Source: Hippopus hippopus
Lineage: Eukaryota; Mollusca; Bivalvia; Cardiida; Cardiidae
Direction of reading: 5' to 3'
NCBI GenBank assembly: GCA_946811185.2
Contig: OX328103.1
Coordinates: 1,488,001-1,552,000 of the forward strand
DNA length: 64,000 nt
The translations under genes and the position numbers were made by a program. This document shows positions 31,999 through 44,165 of this stretch, piece by piece. The notes below the pieces were generated by a model. The model saw nothing but the letters and a program-made list of their open reading frames with translations. It did not search any database and was not told where the DNA came from. Within the stretch, counting starts at the first letter, position 1, and the number at the start of each line of letters is the position of its first letter.

Positions 31999-32144
31999 GC
32001 TGGTTTTTATTCAGTTCTGTATGGCTACAATGTATCATAAAGAGAGTCCATGATACCATGTCTTCACACCATAATCTCTTAAATAGGTAAGTTTGCATTT
32101 TGATCCTGATCTGCACTGTCCAGTCTGATTTTCATCTGCACTGT

Positions 32145-32812
32145 TTAACCCTTTACCACATGTCAAAATTTCAGACTTCTCCAAATCGAAAGCATTTGCA
32201 GAAAACAAAAAAAGTGTGACTTAAAAATTGAAATTTATCTTTCGAAGGGTAGAAAAACACGAAAATATGACTTATCAAATTTGGTTCTATCTATTTTTAG
32301 CCTATCAAAGAACTTCAGGGTCCGTATTCTAAATTTAGAAAATTCAACAATAAGACTATAAATACTCTTCAGAATTGTTGCTGAATACGGACTGTGAAGT
32401 TCTTTGATGGGCTAAAAACATAGTGGGAAAAGGAGAAAATACTAGCCACTAGCATTTTTCTCCTTTTCCAAGAATGTTTTCATTGACTGTATTGGAGTTT
32501 AACATTGTTTTAACTGCTTAGGTCACATCACAGCGGTCAGTGTCCCTAACCATGTGTTTCATGGCTTTTTCATGCCAGTACTAACACAACTTTCTTTCCA
32601 AGTCGCTGACTACTTTTTCTCATATACATCACAGGTGAGATGCAAAAAGTTTCCATAAAGAAAGTTTGCCACAACTGGGTATCAAACTCACATCCGCTAG
32701 GTCACAAGTTGGATACCCTAACCACTGAGCTGCTTCACTGGCCTAAGAATGTTTTCAAAGGGCTGCTTCCTCAGGGTTGTTAAAACACAGGATTATGATG
32801 TAAAGGGCTAAG
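32145..32812 (+). repeat. T element with two insertions
   Basis: T pieces lie at 32145-32270, 32400-32482 and 32745-32812. Between them sit a D-like foldback (about 32298-32414, ends TAGCCTATCAAAGAACTTC) and a type A SINE (32483-32744). Confidence 0.75.
32483..32744 (-). repeat. tRNA-derived SINE, type A, with 13-bp target-site duplication
   Basis: Flanked by AAGAATGTTTTCA at 32470-32482 and 32745-32757. The duplicated word is the end of the T hairpin, so insertion into the T element is certain. Confidence 0.9.
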
Positions 32813-32989
32813 CATTTACACTATGATCTCTTTAGTGGAAGATACGATAAATGTAACAAAACACTTGTCACTATCTTTCCATCTTATCTTAAGTATAAGC
32901 TTCTTTCTACATCTTATCTGTATTCCAAGAATTTTGGATTACCTCTAGAGTCTTCCCTACTATCTCTTTACCAAAAAATCCCAAGTTTT

Positions 32990-33219
32990 TTCAACTCTAT
33001 ACTAAACAACAAAATTCTAGACTGGTCCAAATTGAATGCATTTTGTAGACTACAAATTACATATGGCTCAAGTGGTGCAACTTTCTGTGAAAGGGTAGAA
33101 AACATCGTGGGAAAAGGAGAAAATGCTGGTTACCAGCATTTTCTCCTTCTCCCTCAATGTTTTCAAAAGCGACATTTGTGAGGGTTGTTAAAACTCAGGA
33201 TTGTGTGGTATACGGTTAA
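32990..33219 (+). repeat. T element
   Basis: Left TCAACTCTATACTAAACAAC (TTAA mutated), hairpin centred on GGTTACC, TTAA at 33216. Confidence 0.8.
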
Positions 33220-33238
33220 ACCCTGATGAAAGAAATTT

Positions 33239-33468
33239 TTAAACCCTTTACTACACAGTCCTGAGTTTTAAAGACCCTGAGGAAGAAGCCTTTTGAAAAC
33301 ATTATGGCAAAAAGGAGAAAATGCTGCTAACCAGCATTTTCTCCTTTTCCAACAATGTTTTGTACCCTTCCCATTTCAAATCTTGCCATTCAATCCATGT
33401 TTAATTTGAGATCTGCAATTACTTTCAATTTGGTTACGAAAAAATAAATTTTCTTGGTAATGAGTTAA
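33239..33468 (-). repeat. T element
   Basis: TTAA at both ends; hairpin centred on GCTAACC. A truncated T copy follows at 33469-33635. Confidence 0.8.
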
Positions 33469-33640
33469 AATGTTGTGAGGAGAAGGAAATTGCTGGTAAC
33501 CAACCATTTCTCCTTTTCCCACAATATTTTCTACTATCTCAAGGAAAAATCACATACTTTGAGTCATAGTTCATTTGTCATTTGCAAATGCTATCAATAC
33601 AGCCAAGTCTAAAAGTTAGCTGTCTCGACTAAAAGGTTAT

Positions 33641-33770
33641 TGACTGATTGATTGAATTGGAGTTTAACAAGGTTTTAACAGCTTTGGTCATATAAAGGCA
33701 GTCAGTGCATCTTCACATGTGTTTCCTGGCTTTCCCACACCAGTACTGATACAACTGTCTTTCCAAGTCA
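33641..33770 (-). repeat. Type A SINE, tail half
   Basis: ATTGATTGAATTGGAGTTTA tail and the core CACACCAGTACTG; truncated before the tRNA-like head. Confidence 0.7.
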
Positions 33771-33774
33771 AATT

Positions 33775-33937
33775 ATTATGAGGCTCAAATGATTAAATTT
33801 GTAAGTGAAAGGACAGAAAATATTGTGGGAAAAGAAGAAAATGCTGGTTACCAGCATTTTCTGCTTTTCCCACAATATTTTCTAAATCCTTTTCTGTATG
33901 GGTCGTTAAAACTCATGATTGTCGGGTAAAGGATTAA
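33775..33937 (+). repeat. T element, left terminus missing
   Basis: Hairpin centred on GGTTACC, right end TTGTCGGGTAAAGGATTAA. Confidence 0.65.
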
Positions 33938-34019
33938 ATCTATTATGGATTAAACCAGAAAGATACAGATAAAGAAAAAACATTTTGCTCTTCTGGATGC
34001 TTACACCAGAAAATCTTCT

Positions 34020-34611
34020 TTAATGCTTTACCACACAATCCCGACTCTTAACGACACTAAGAGAGAAGCCTTTTGAAAATACTGTGGGAAAAGAGAAAAT
34101 GCTGGTAACCAGCATTTTCTCATTTTCTCACAATATTTTCTACCCTATCTAAAACAAATTTCAATTTTTCAGTCACGTTTAAAGTAACAATAAAGGCCAA
34201 ATATAAGCAAAGCAGGTGTTTAAATGCATTTGAATTTATATCATACCATTTAAAGGATGGAAATTATTGTGAAGATGACAATCTGTCATTGTACGATTGG
34301 TCCAAGTGTTAGTTGCTGACAGAGAAATTAATTTCAACACTAGGTTAAAACCTGCCAGGTAGCTGTGTCTTTTGTTTACTTTTTGCATGATTTTCTTTTT
34401 TTTCTACCAGCGACTAACATATGGCCCAACCACACGATAACAGACTGTCTACTCCACAATATTTTCCATATTTTTAAATGGTATGATTTAAATTTAAATG
34501 TATTTTGACACCTGCTTTGATATTTTGGCCTTTACTGGGCCTTTAATTTGTCGTCCGCAAATGCTTTCAATTTGGACTTGGTGAATTTTTTGTCGTTTGG
34601 TGAAGAGTTAA
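34020..34611 (-). repeat. T element split by an E MITE at TTAA
   Basis: TTAA at 34020 and 34608. The T sequence breaks at 34182 (CACGTTTAA) and resumes at 34543 (TTAATTTGTCGTC); intact copies read CACATTTAATTTGTC there. Confidence 0.85.
34179..34546. repeat. E MITE flanked by duplicated TTAA
   Basis: TIRs of about 60 bp, with TAAAGGCCAAATATAAGC at the left and its counterpart TATTTTGGCCTTTA at the right, bounded by TTAA at 34179-34182 and 34543-34546. The insert is ~360 bp. Confidence 0.8.
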
Positions 34612-34669
34612 TGCTTTGAAAGCTATTCAATTTCGCAAAAATCAAATTTGTACAGTATTGTAGCATCAT

Positions 34670-34890
34670 TTAACCCTTTGCCAAAAGACAAAATTTAAGA
34701 CTTGTCTAAATTGCAAATATTTGCAAACAAGAAAATAAATGTGACTTATAGACTCAAATTTGTGTTGCGAGAGGAGGAAAACATTGTAGGAAAAAAGGAG
34801 AAAATGCTGGTTATCAGCATTTTCTCCTTTTCCCACAATGTTTTCAAAAGCTTTCTTTCTCAGGGTCTGGATTGTGTGGTAAAGGGTTCA
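34670..34890 (+). repeat. T element
   Basis: TTAA left, TTCA right; hairpin centred on GGTTATC. Confidence 0.75.
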
Positions 34891-35061
34891 TACTTTGAAA
34901 ACATTTACCGGTAATTTCACAAAAATCTACTTGTGCAGGGTTGTAGGGTGCCATACACACCAATGATTCTGCCTTGCCATTCTAATTCAAGACATTTATT
35001 AAGTTTTAAAGGAACACAATTTCTTACTGGCTGATCACTATAATGTACACGTACCTAACTA

Positions 35062-35281
35062 GGATTCCACATTCACCAACCATTCTTAAGAACATTCTCA
35101 GTCTTATTCTCCATAATTTTCTAAAGTTGAAAGTAACACAACTTCTGATTGGCTAAACCAAATGGTTTCACCAATCAGCAAATGGTTTAGCCAATCAGAA
35201 GTTGTATTACATCCAAATTAAGAAAACCTTTAGAGAATTAGACAAAGTATGTTCTTAAGAATGATTGGAATATGGGTCCTC
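35062..35281. repeat. D MITE, well preserved
   Basis: ACCAACCATTCTTAAGAAC at the left mirrors TTCTTAAGAATGATTGG at the right. The inner GGCTAAACCAAATGGTTT dyad is extended by CAATCAGCAAATGG. Confidence 0.8.
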
Positions 35282-35375
35282 AACTTGTTTTCCTTTGAAA
35301 TTAAGAAATTTCTTACAGTCCATAATAGTTGGTGAGTAACAGCCCCTAATATCTCAAGTTAATATCTTTCACTTG

Positions 35376-35592
35376 TTTCTTTTACCATTATTTTGTACAA
35401 AATTCTTCCATAGCCACTGACTGCTTTCCCACGTATCCATCTTCAAAACAATGATCAGCCATGAGAGAACAATGAATCCTGTTGCAATGACTATCATCAA
35501 TCCTCGGAAAGAAATTGGCTGAGCTGGAGATTCAAACCACCCATTCACCTGTCTAAGTCCTGTACACTACCCACTGCACTACCAGGCTCCCC
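35376..35592 (-). repeat. tRNA-derived SINE, type B, truncated tail
   Basis: Body GCCACTGACTGCTTTCCCAC; degraded tRNA-like head ending CCAGGCTCC. Confidence 0.7.
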
Positions 35593-35692
35593 AAAAATTC
35601 AACCTTCAAAGTCAAATTCCACTAGTTCAGCCATATTAACTTGTCTCCTAAGACATACACAACACGGGTAAATTTGAGCTTTGGTAAAGAAT

Positions 35693-35920
35693 TATTGATT
35701 AATTGGTTGAATATTGTGTTACTGAGCTTTCAACATTATTTCAGTAATAACACAGCCACAGCTCACATATTCATGTATATCCTGGGTTTCACCAGTACTA
35801 GGCTAGGGCTCTGACGTGTGTTGACCAAGGACACTGCAATGAAAAATCCACTGCTTCCAGTGAGGCTCAAATGCAGGAGCTCCCAGTTCTAAACTTTACC
35901 ACTGACCCAAACAGGACCCC
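35693..35920 (-). repeat. tRNA-derived SINE, type C
   Basis: Core CCTGGGTTTCACCAGTACTA and degraded head with GGTTCGAG-like B box; right end CAAACAGGACCCC. Confidence 0.75.
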
Positions 35921-36005
35921 AAACTTTAGATAAGAAAGACATACTGAGAGGTAAAAAGGACAACACCTTGGGCCTTTTCTGCTTAGCCATGTTGATTTGT
36001 ATATT

Positions 36006-36245
36006 TGTGTTTGAGGTTAATGCCATTTTAACAGCTTTGGTCATATCACATTGGCCAGCGCACTTAAGTACGTGCTTCTTGGCTTTCTCACACCAGTACT
36101 GACACATTACTCTCTCTCCAAGCCACTGGCTACTTTTCTCACATGAGAGAAGAAAGATCGCCGTAAAGAAAGTTTGCCTTAACTGGACAGTATCAAACCA
36201 CAACCACCAGGTCACCAGTCAGATACTCTAACCACTTGACCAAGT
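36006..36245 (-). repeat. tRNA-derived SINE, type A
   Basis: GAGGTTAATGCCATTTTAAC tail at the left and GTTAGAGTATCTGAC (on -) head remnant at the right. Confidence 0.75.
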
Positions 36246-36827
36246 TGATGTCTGATAACTAAGTGCCAGACGGAAAAACAGTGGGGAAGAACAAAACTTA
36301 TGATACCAATTTACATTTTTGGCCTGTTACAAGTGGGCAAGAAATGATTATTTCAGCTGGAAATCTTGGATTTATCTGGACTTCCCAGAAATAAAGATAA
36401 AAGATTTCAATTTACCAAAGATACATGTACCCATATTTCTCCTGATAAAAGCACCCTTCCCAATGGTAGCTCCCCCCCCCACCCCCCATGAAAAACCCGA
36501 AAATCATGATAACCTGATGTACATTAGTCGATTATAATGACAATATTTGAAGAATTTGATGAATGTTTTCTCTAATTTGATTAATATTTCCTCTTAACAA
36601 TTACTAAAACACAAAGAAATACAAAATTGGACAGACTTTTTGCTTTGCAAATTGGGTACAAAATAAAGGCTCCCTATCTATGTTTTGCATAGCTCCCAAG
36701 AGCTTTTATTAGGAGAAATACGGTACCTTGATAAGAAGGTGTTTGGGGTTACCACATAACCTCATTGAGGCATTTTTTTGGGGTTAGGAAAACACCACCT
36801 TTTAAATGAGTAGCAAAATAGTGGGCT
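36246..36827. other. Unassigned intronic stretch
   Basis: A C-run near 36470-36485 is the only special feature; no repeat or gene recognised. Confidence 0.35.
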
Positions 36828-37000
36828 TAACCATTTACCGCACAGTCCCGAGTTTTAACTACCCTGAGGAAGAAAGCCTTTAGAAAACCTTGTTGGAAAT
36901 GAAGAAAATACTGGCAACCAGCATTTTGTACTTTCGCACAATGTTTTCTTCCCTGCTGAAAACAAATTTCACCTTTTTAGTCACATTTTAGTTTTTATAA
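36828..37000 (-). repeat. T element, left end missing
   Basis: TTAACCATTTACCGCACAGT, then a degraded hairpin. Confidence 0.6.
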
Positions 37001-37269
37001 TCTACACAAGCTTTCGACGGTAAACCTCCTTCCTCAAGTGTAATCCTGTGACACAATATGCAGTTGTTCACGTAATGTCAATATAACATTGACGTCACAT
37101 AAACAATTAACACTAAGTCCCGGGATGTACTCATTGTAGCATTCAATTCCCGCCAAAAGAGGTTGAGCTTAGACCAAAACTGCAGACTGCGGACTGCGCA
37201 GGCTGACCTGAGTCGATACCTTTTGCTGATACATCAACCCCCCCCCTCTCACAGAGCATGGCCTCAACA

Positions 37270-38160
37270 TTCTTTAGATCAATGTAATGTATTTGAAAAT
37301 TAAATCTCCTACCATTTGTGAGGCCTTCATTTCCCAATATGCCGCAAGGCAAATGGCAAATGAAAGCCTATCCGCATGGCTGTTTTAGGCAGGCACTAGG
37401 CTAATGAGAACCTGCTAGGCAAGAGTCAAAACAATTAAAATCCGGAATTAAATAAAGACAACAAAAGTCCTTGGGATAAATTGGCCATGTATTATCTTGA
37501 GACCCCGTCTCATATGTTCACAAAGTACACAAAACAAATCTACATGAAACAACGCAAAGTATTACACTTGCAAAGTGTATTATGCATCCCGAAGTATCAA
37601 GAAAACACATCCCTCGAAAGAGCATGAATTAAATGTGGCCAAACAAGACAACTACTCTAAGAAAAAAAAAGAAAATAAAAGGAAAATTAAAAGAGAACTA
37701 CAAAACAGTTATGTGCACAAATACAAATATGGTAGTGGGTGGGCGGGAGAAAAATCAATCAAACAAGCTGAGGAATTAATAATTTTCTAAAGAAATTACA
37801 TAAATCATTTAAACAGTCTATTCAAAGCGAGTATGCAAACTAAAGTGATGCTACAATATTTGAATTTTCCTGCAAGTACAGCTTTGAATTTGATTGGTTG
37901 ACACTGTTGTCTGGAGGTCATTCATTGGATAAAGATTCATAACAACTAGTGCAGGACTAAAACCACTTCCTGTTTCTTACTTCCTGTTTACAAGAAACAG
38001 GAAGTGGTGGGGTACAATTTTTTAATGTAAGGAATTCTACTCAATTTAAAACCAGTTTACAAGTAATCTGTCATTGTATTTATATTAGGTGTATTTATAT
38101 TGGTGATATCCCAGTGTAGGCCTCGTCCATTCCTGTGGGCTTGATATTGTACCAATTGGT
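37270..38160. other. Unassigned intronic stretch with a short foldback
   Basis: CCACTTCCTGTTTCTT and its complement AAGAAACAGGAAGTGG form a foldback at about 37970-38010. A-rich sequence dominates 37600-37800. Confidence 0.4.
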
Positions 38161-38229
38161 GTAAGTGGGGCGTATTCTGTGAGATGGGGGGCTTGGTGCA
38201 TCTGCGAATAGTATTGACTCAGGTCAGCC

Positions 38230-38427
38230 ACAGTTTTAAAATTCTTTCAAGAAATTCTGAAGAGGACCATAGCAAGATCATCTCAGTGAAGTTTGGTTAA
38301 AACTGGATGCGTAGTTTCAGTGAAGAAGATGTTTGAAATAAAAGTTAACTCACAGAAAGACGGAAACACAGACGGACACAGGGCCATAATATAAGCTGGC
38401 TGGCCATTGGCCAGTGAAGCTAAAAAA
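38230..38427 (+). repeat. G-type element, 3' end
   Basis: AGAAAGACGGAAACACAGAC run, then hairpin TGGCCATTGGCCA and GTGAAGCTAAAAAA. Confidence 0.65.
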
Positions 38428-38699
38428 CCCTGCGCTGTAAGAAAACCATTTTAACTATTATGTTACAACTATTGTAACAGGCTTACTAGTGGCAGAACTT
38501 TTTTAATATTTATGTTAGACAAAATACGAGTAAAACATATGTTTTTCTGGGGAAAACATTATCTTTCTCACTGGAATAAATGATACAATTTTTTCCTATA
38601 TAAATCATTATAGTGGTAATTGAACATAACAACTAGATGCTGGAAAAACCATTAGCAATCTTACTGTTTACCAAATACAAAATCTAAGACTATTCTGTA

Positions 38700-38827
38700 T
38701 TATTCCTTTACCACACAACCCCTCCCACTTTTGACCACCCTGAGGAAAATTAGGCTTTTGAAATTATTATGGTACAAAGAGAAAATGCTGGAAACCAGCA
38801 TTTTCTCCTTTTCCGACACTGTTTTAA
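38700..38827 (-). repeat. T element, left part lost to the next copy
   Basis: Right end TACCACACAACCCC and hairpin centred on GGAAACC; the next T element begins at its distal arm. Confidence 0.65.
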
Positions 38828-39050
38828 CTCTTTACCAGACGACAAAATTTTAGACTGGTCCAAATTGAAGGCATTTGCAGACAACAAAATTACAGTGACT
38901 CAAAATGAAAATTTGCTTTGGCAAGGGCAGAAAACATTGTGGTAAAAGGAGAAAATGCTGGTACCAGCATTTTCTCCTTTTCCCACAACGTTTTCAAAAG
39001 GCCTCTTTCTCAGGGTTGTTAAAAGTCGGGATTGTGTGGTAAACGGTTAA
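38824..39050 (+). repeat. T element, full length
   Basis: TTAA at both ends; hairpin centred on GGTACC with one base pair missing; 227 bp. Confidence 0.9.
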
Positions 39051-39130
39051 AAAGCCTTTTTCCTCAGGTTACCAGTAATTTCTTCTTTTCCAACAATGCT
39101 TCAAAAAGCCAACAACACACAGGACTGTTT

Positions 39131-39352
39131 AGTCCTTCACCACAGGCCAAAATTTTGCACTTGTCCAAACTGAAAGTATTTGCAGACGACAAATTAAATA
39201 TGACTCAAAAATTGAACTTTGATTTGAAAAGGGTAGAAAACATTGTGGGAAAAGGAGAAAATGCTGGTTACCAGCATTTTCTCTTTTTCCTACAATGCTT
39301 TCAAAAGCTTTCTTTCTCAGGGTCGTTAAAAGATTGTGAGGTAAAGTATAAA
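39131..39352 (+). repeat. T element
   Basis: Ends degraded (AGTCCTTCACCACAGG, GTGAGGTAAAGTATAAA); hairpin centred on GGTTACC intact. Confidence 0.75.
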
Positions 39353-39438
39353 GGTACAGGGTTAACTTCTAGGAGGAACATCCCACAGTGAAAACCATCT
39401 TCATTATTGGCATGCCTACTGTTGATCAATGAACCTTC

Positions 39439-39648
39439 AACATTTTCCTAAGAGACCTGCTGTGTCGACAAGTAAATAAATATAGACAAAATTCTGTCAT
39501 CGGAAAAGGGACCTGTATTGCGGGTTTAATCAAAGCGCTGTCAGCACTGTAATCGGTCAACACTGGACAACCTTTAGCATTTTCTTGAGAGACCTGCTGT
39601 GTCCAGAAGTAAATAAATATAGACAAAATTCTGTCATCACAGAAGGGA
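39439..39648. repeat. 70-bp direct duplication, 138-bp spacing
   Basis: GAGACCTGCTGTGTC and AAATATAGACAAAATTCTGT occur at both 39451-39500 and 39589-39638. Confidence 0.75.
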
Positions 39649-39667
39649 ACTATAAATCTGGTTGCCT

Positions 39668-39917
39668 ACCCAGGCAAGCTCAGTGGTTAGCATATTGGGC
39701 TTGTGACCTTGTGGTTGTGAGTTTGATGCCTGTTGAGGCAAACTTTCTTTACAGCGATTTTTCGCCTCTCACCTCTGATCCATGTGAGAAAGTAGTCAGT
39801 GACTTGGACAGAAAGTTGTTTCAGTACTGGTGTGAAAAAGCCAGGAAATACATGCATAGGTGCACTGACCGCCATGATATGACCTATGCTGTTAAAATGG
39901 CATTAAACTCCAATTAA
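39668..39917 (+). repeat. tRNA-derived SINE, type A
   Basis: Head AAGCTCAGTGGTTAGC, core CAGTACTGGTGTGAAAAAGC, tail TGGCATTAAACTCCAATTAA. Confidence 0.85.
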
Positions 39918-40043
39918 CCACTAGGCTATCCAGGCAGGCTTGTGGGAAAAGGAGAAGATGCCGAGATTGTGTTCCACATAGTTAATATTGTGGTCAGCAT
40001 TGCTTTCAACAAAAAAGTTTGTTTTTCTAGTAAAGACCTCCTT

Positions 40044-40270
40044 ACCACACAATCCCAAGTTTTAACGACCATGAAAGAGGAGGCTTTAGAAAACAGTAAA
40101 AGGAGAAAATACTGGTAACAGCATTTTCTCCTTTTTCAACAAGGTTTTGTACCCTATTCTACCCTGTAAAGATAGAAATCATTGTTTGAAGCTACATTTA
40201 GTTTGTTGTCTGCAGCAATTGGCTTTCAGTTTGGTCCAGTCAAAAGTTTTGTCGTTTGGTTAATAGTTAA
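40044..40270 (-). repeat. T element, degraded
   Basis: CCTTACCACACAATCCC at the left; TTTGTCGTTTGGTTAATAG and TTAA at the right; the hairpin has lost several bases of its left arm. Confidence 0.75.
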
Positions 40271-40491
40271 GACAGACCATCACTGGTTATTAAATATTAA
40301 TATAAAAACCAATTAAGATCACAGTCAGTAAATTACTTCCCTGACAAGTTCATAATTACCTATCACTGTTTGGCTGTGTGTCTTAACCTATGCCTCCCAT
40401 TTACTCATTAACAAACATTAAGTATTTCGCAGTTACATTTTAACCTTATTCGGGCTGAACTCTGCATTCAGCTCTTTATCAGAGTTCAGTA

Positions 40492-40690
40492 TTCAACTCT
40501 TTACTAACAACAAGATTTTGGATTTGTCATAATTGAAAGCAATTGTAAACGACAAATTAAATGTGCATCATAAATGGCTTTCGTCTATAATGATGTAGGA
40601 AACAAGGTAGGAAAAGGAGAAAATGCAGGTTACCGGCTGTTTCTCCTTTTCCCACAATGCTTTCAAAAGCCTTTCCCCCCATCAAAAAAA
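40492..40690 (+). repeat. T element, right end missing
   Basis: Left end CTCTTTACTAACAAC; hairpin centred on GGTTACC with a mismatched tip. Confidence 0.65.
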
Positions 40691-41446
40691 AAATTGTTTG
40701 AATTGTAGAAGTTATTTGGTGGCCTTTGGTGCCGATTTTTTGGTGGTAAATTTGTCTCTATTTCTTTTGCAAAGTGTATCCAACCGGATTTTTGTGTACA
40801 GGCTGCTACACCCCTGCCAAGTTAAACCACTTTAAGTCATCAACCCACTAAATCACTTCTTAAAAATTATTCCCTGAATGACAATAATAAGAGGAACATA
40901 ATAGCCCTATATCACTAATCCACATTCTTGGTAAGTATACCCAAGGTATATCATTCTAAGTCATCAACCACTAAATCACCTTTATATTCCCTGCATGAAA
41001 ATAAAAGTGTTCAAACTTGTGGTGCTCAAACAGATATGGAGTAATTTTATAACTTTGTTTTAATGTTCATAAAAATCTATTTCGTGGACTCTTGCAGCAT
41101 TGGAATTAGATCTATCAACCTTTCCTCAAATATCAAAATTCAAACTCTTCCAAACTGGAAGAATCATCTGACAACAAATTGTAAATTGATGCTAAATTGG
41201 CTGAAGATCTCTGATAGGAGGAACATTATGGTAAAGGGAGAAATTGTTTGTTATGCATGAATCTTTTTTATTTTTCCCACAAAGTTTTCAAAAGCTTTCT
41301 ACTTTCAAGGTCATAAAACCATGGGATTGTTTGATAAAAGTTGAGTTCATCAGGCCTTCAGAAGAATTTTTTCCCACAGGAAGACTTTACAGCATCTGAC
41401 AAAAATCCAAGATCTTCTGTGTGGTCCAACCTTGATCCAAAAGAGG

Positions 41447-41675
41447 GGTCCTGTGTGGCTCAGTAGTAAAGAGTTGGACTTGTAACCTGAAAGCCCTAGG
41501 TTTGAGCCTCACTGGAAGCTCTGGGTTTTTTCCTGGCAGTGTCCTTGGGTAAGACACTTCAAAGCCCCAGCCTTATACTGGTGAAACCCAGGACATACAT
41601 GAATATGAACTGTTACCGTGTAAGACTGAAATAATTTTGAAAGCGGCTTAAAACACGATTTAATCATTCAATCAA
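41447..41675 (+). repeat. tRNA-derived SINE, type C
   Basis: GGTCCTGTGTGGCTCAGTAG head, GGGTAAGACACTTC, tail AAGCGGCTTAAAACACG and an ATTCAATCAAT run. Confidence 0.85.
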
Positions 41676-41690
41676 TTTGATTCAATTTGA

Positions 41691-41922
41691 TTAACCCTTT
41701 ACCACACAATCTAAAGTTTTCCTCAACCCTGAAGAAAATGGCTTTTGAAAACATAGCTGGAAAAGGAGAAAATGCTGGTAACCAGCATTTTTTCTGTTTC
41801 CTACAATGTTTTCTACCCTTTCTGATACAAATTACATCATTTTGGTCATTTCTAACTTGACATCGGCAAATGTTCTCAATTAATACAAGTCTAAAATTTT
41901 GTCGTTTGGCATATAGGATTAA
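41691..41922 (-). repeat. T element
   Basis: TTAA at both ends; hairpin slightly degraded. Confidence 0.85.
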
Positions 41923-42206
41923 ATGACTGAAACAGTAAGTTCAGAAAAATACAGGATTAACTTGACCCGAAGACAACAGTAATGAAGACCAATACGAAAC
42001 TGATTCCCTGATAATATTGTGGATTTATTCCATGTTGCTTCCTGTCTTTTGTCTACACAAGTCTAAAAAGTCTAGAACTTTGTATGAAATATGGCACTTC
42101 TGTATATAAATTGTTTGAAGACCTTTAGTTCTTTCTTGGATGCCTGATGCACAGACAAGGGCAACAGTTGTCTAGCCAAACCTCAGGAAATATAGCACAA
42201 GAACCT

Positions 42207-42435
42207 TTAACTCTATACCAAACAACAAAATTCTGGACTAGCCCCAATTCAAAGCATTGGCAGACGACATATTCACTGTAGCTAAAATAATGATTTCTGT
42301 CTATGATAGAGTAGAAAACACTGTGGAAAAAGGAGAAAATGCTGGTTACCAGCATTTTCTCCTTTTCCCACAATGTTTTCAAAAGGCCTCTTCCTCAGGG
42401 TCACTAAAACTCATGATTGTGTGGTATAGAGTTAA
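42207..42435 (+). repeat. T element, sharing TTAA with a truncated copy
   Basis: TTAA 42207 and 42432; perfect hairpin centred on GGTTACC. The second TTAA opens another T copy cut off at about 42520. Confidence 0.88.
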
Positions 42436-42519
42436 ACTCTTTAGTAAACAATCTTAGGTTTTCATATTCCTGGGAATGAAGGCTTTTGAAAATATTGTGG
42501 GAAAAGGAGAAAATGCTGA

Positions 42520-42670
42520 TTTCAACATTATTTCTGTCACGGTGACATATCACACATTCATGTCTGTCCTGTGTATCATCAGTACTCGGCTAGGACTCGG
42601 AAGTGTCTTGCCCAGGAACAGTGTGCATTGCGCAGCCTTACACTGGATCCAAACTGTTCACAGTTTTCCA
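42520..42670 (-). repeat. Type C SINE, tail half
   Basis: TTTCAACATTATTTCTGTCA tail, CATCAGTACTCGGCTAGGAC core; it truncates the preceding T copy. Confidence 0.65.
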
Positions 42671-43211
42671 ACCTGCAGATTACTTCTTTTTTTCAAAACA
42701 CAACAATGTGGCAAATGGAGAAATTGGCTCATCAGTCAGTGCAATTGCCTGACACTGTCTTCAACATTTATTTCTCCGATTCAGGTAAATTCTGTGTGTA
42801 CACTGTAAAAATGAAGGACTCCAAAGACTAATAAAAGAATTATGATGTTGCTTGAATTTTTCCATTTCCGTTATCAATTAATTGCTAGAAATATTTTCCC
42901 CAAAATGTAATATGTACTTCTAATCTGACATTTATTAATATTGAACAAGAATATGTCCTATTTTATTAATATTGAACAAGAATATTTCCTATTATCAGCG
43001 GTTATTAGCCATTATTGGCAATTACTTCCTACGGCACAACATCACAGGCAGAAACTATTTTTCACTCTTTGAATGCCTCACACAACTTCACATGTTGCCC
43101 ATGTTGCCTTTAGCTGGCAGTGTAGATCAAGAACAGACCACACATTCTGTGCAGTCTGATCTTGGATCTACACTGTCTGCTATGTTGTACCATGTTCTAA
43201 CCAAAACAACA

Positions 43212-43432
43212 TTAAACCTTTAACAAATAGTGAAATTTTGGAATTATTCAAACAGAAAGCATTTTCCGGCAAAATAATTAATATGGCTCTAATAAGATTT
43301 GTCTTTGGAATGGAAGAAAATAATGTGGGAAAAGGAAAAAATGCTGAATACCAGCATTCTTCTTTTCCCACAATTTTTTCCTAATGTTTTCTTTCTCCAG
43401 GATGGTTTATTCCTGGATTGTTTGGTAAAGGG
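43212..43432 (+). repeat. T element, degraded
   Basis: TTAAACCTTTAACAAATAG left; right end GTTTGGTAAAGGGCAAC. Confidence 0.65.
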
Positions 43433-43665
43433 CAACACACGACATGCAATACCAACTGTTTGTCAAAACTGAACAAGTCCATTCTGACAATTTAAGACAC
43501 TAAGGGTTAATTGAAAGCAGGTGCTCCAGCAACTTTAATGTAGGAAATTGAAGTCAAACATATCAACAGGCTGACCATTATTAAGAGGGTCAAAACATTT
43601 CCTGTAAAATAAAACACATGTTCCTGAACCCTTATGTTCCTGAACCTGGATTAAATTGCTGATAG

Positions 43666-43978
43666 ATTGATTGATTTGTTTGGTGTTTAATGGCATTTTC
43701 AACATTATTTCAGTTATATTGCTGCGGCCAGTGCACCTATCCATGCTTTCCTGGAGTCTCTTTTACCAGTACTATGCACAATTTTCTTTCCGAGCCACTG
43801 GCTGCTTTCCCTCATAACCATTGTCGAGACAATGGTCAGCGGTGGGAGAAGAATGAATCCTGTCGCAATGACTGTCATCAAACCTCGGAAAGAAATTGGC
43901 CAAGCCAGGGATCAAACCCAGGACACCTTATTCTCAAGTCCTGCATGCTAGTAACCGACTAAGCTACTGGAGCTCGGC
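43666..43978 (-). repeat. tRNA-derived SINE, type B, near complete
   Basis: Tail TGGTGTTTAATGGCATTTTC at the left; tRNA-like head CAGTAGCTTAGTCGG on - at the right. Confidence 0.85.
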
Positions 43979-44165
43979 TTAAATTACTAATACAGGTTGT
44001 ATAAATCAAGATTGGACTGCATAGACTCTGCAGTCTGATCTTGGATCTACACTGTCAGCTTGTTTGCCTGTATAAAGGCCACCTGTTCTGAGCAACCAAG
44101 CGCCATGTTGAGTTCCATGAGAAAGTAAAAAAGCACAAACCAGACATATTGGTCACAGGAAAAAT

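Noticed and set aside
37575..37790. Lys-rich open frame on + in the receptor intron
   Set aside because: A-rich low-complexity DNA; no splice sites in phase and opposite strand to the gene.
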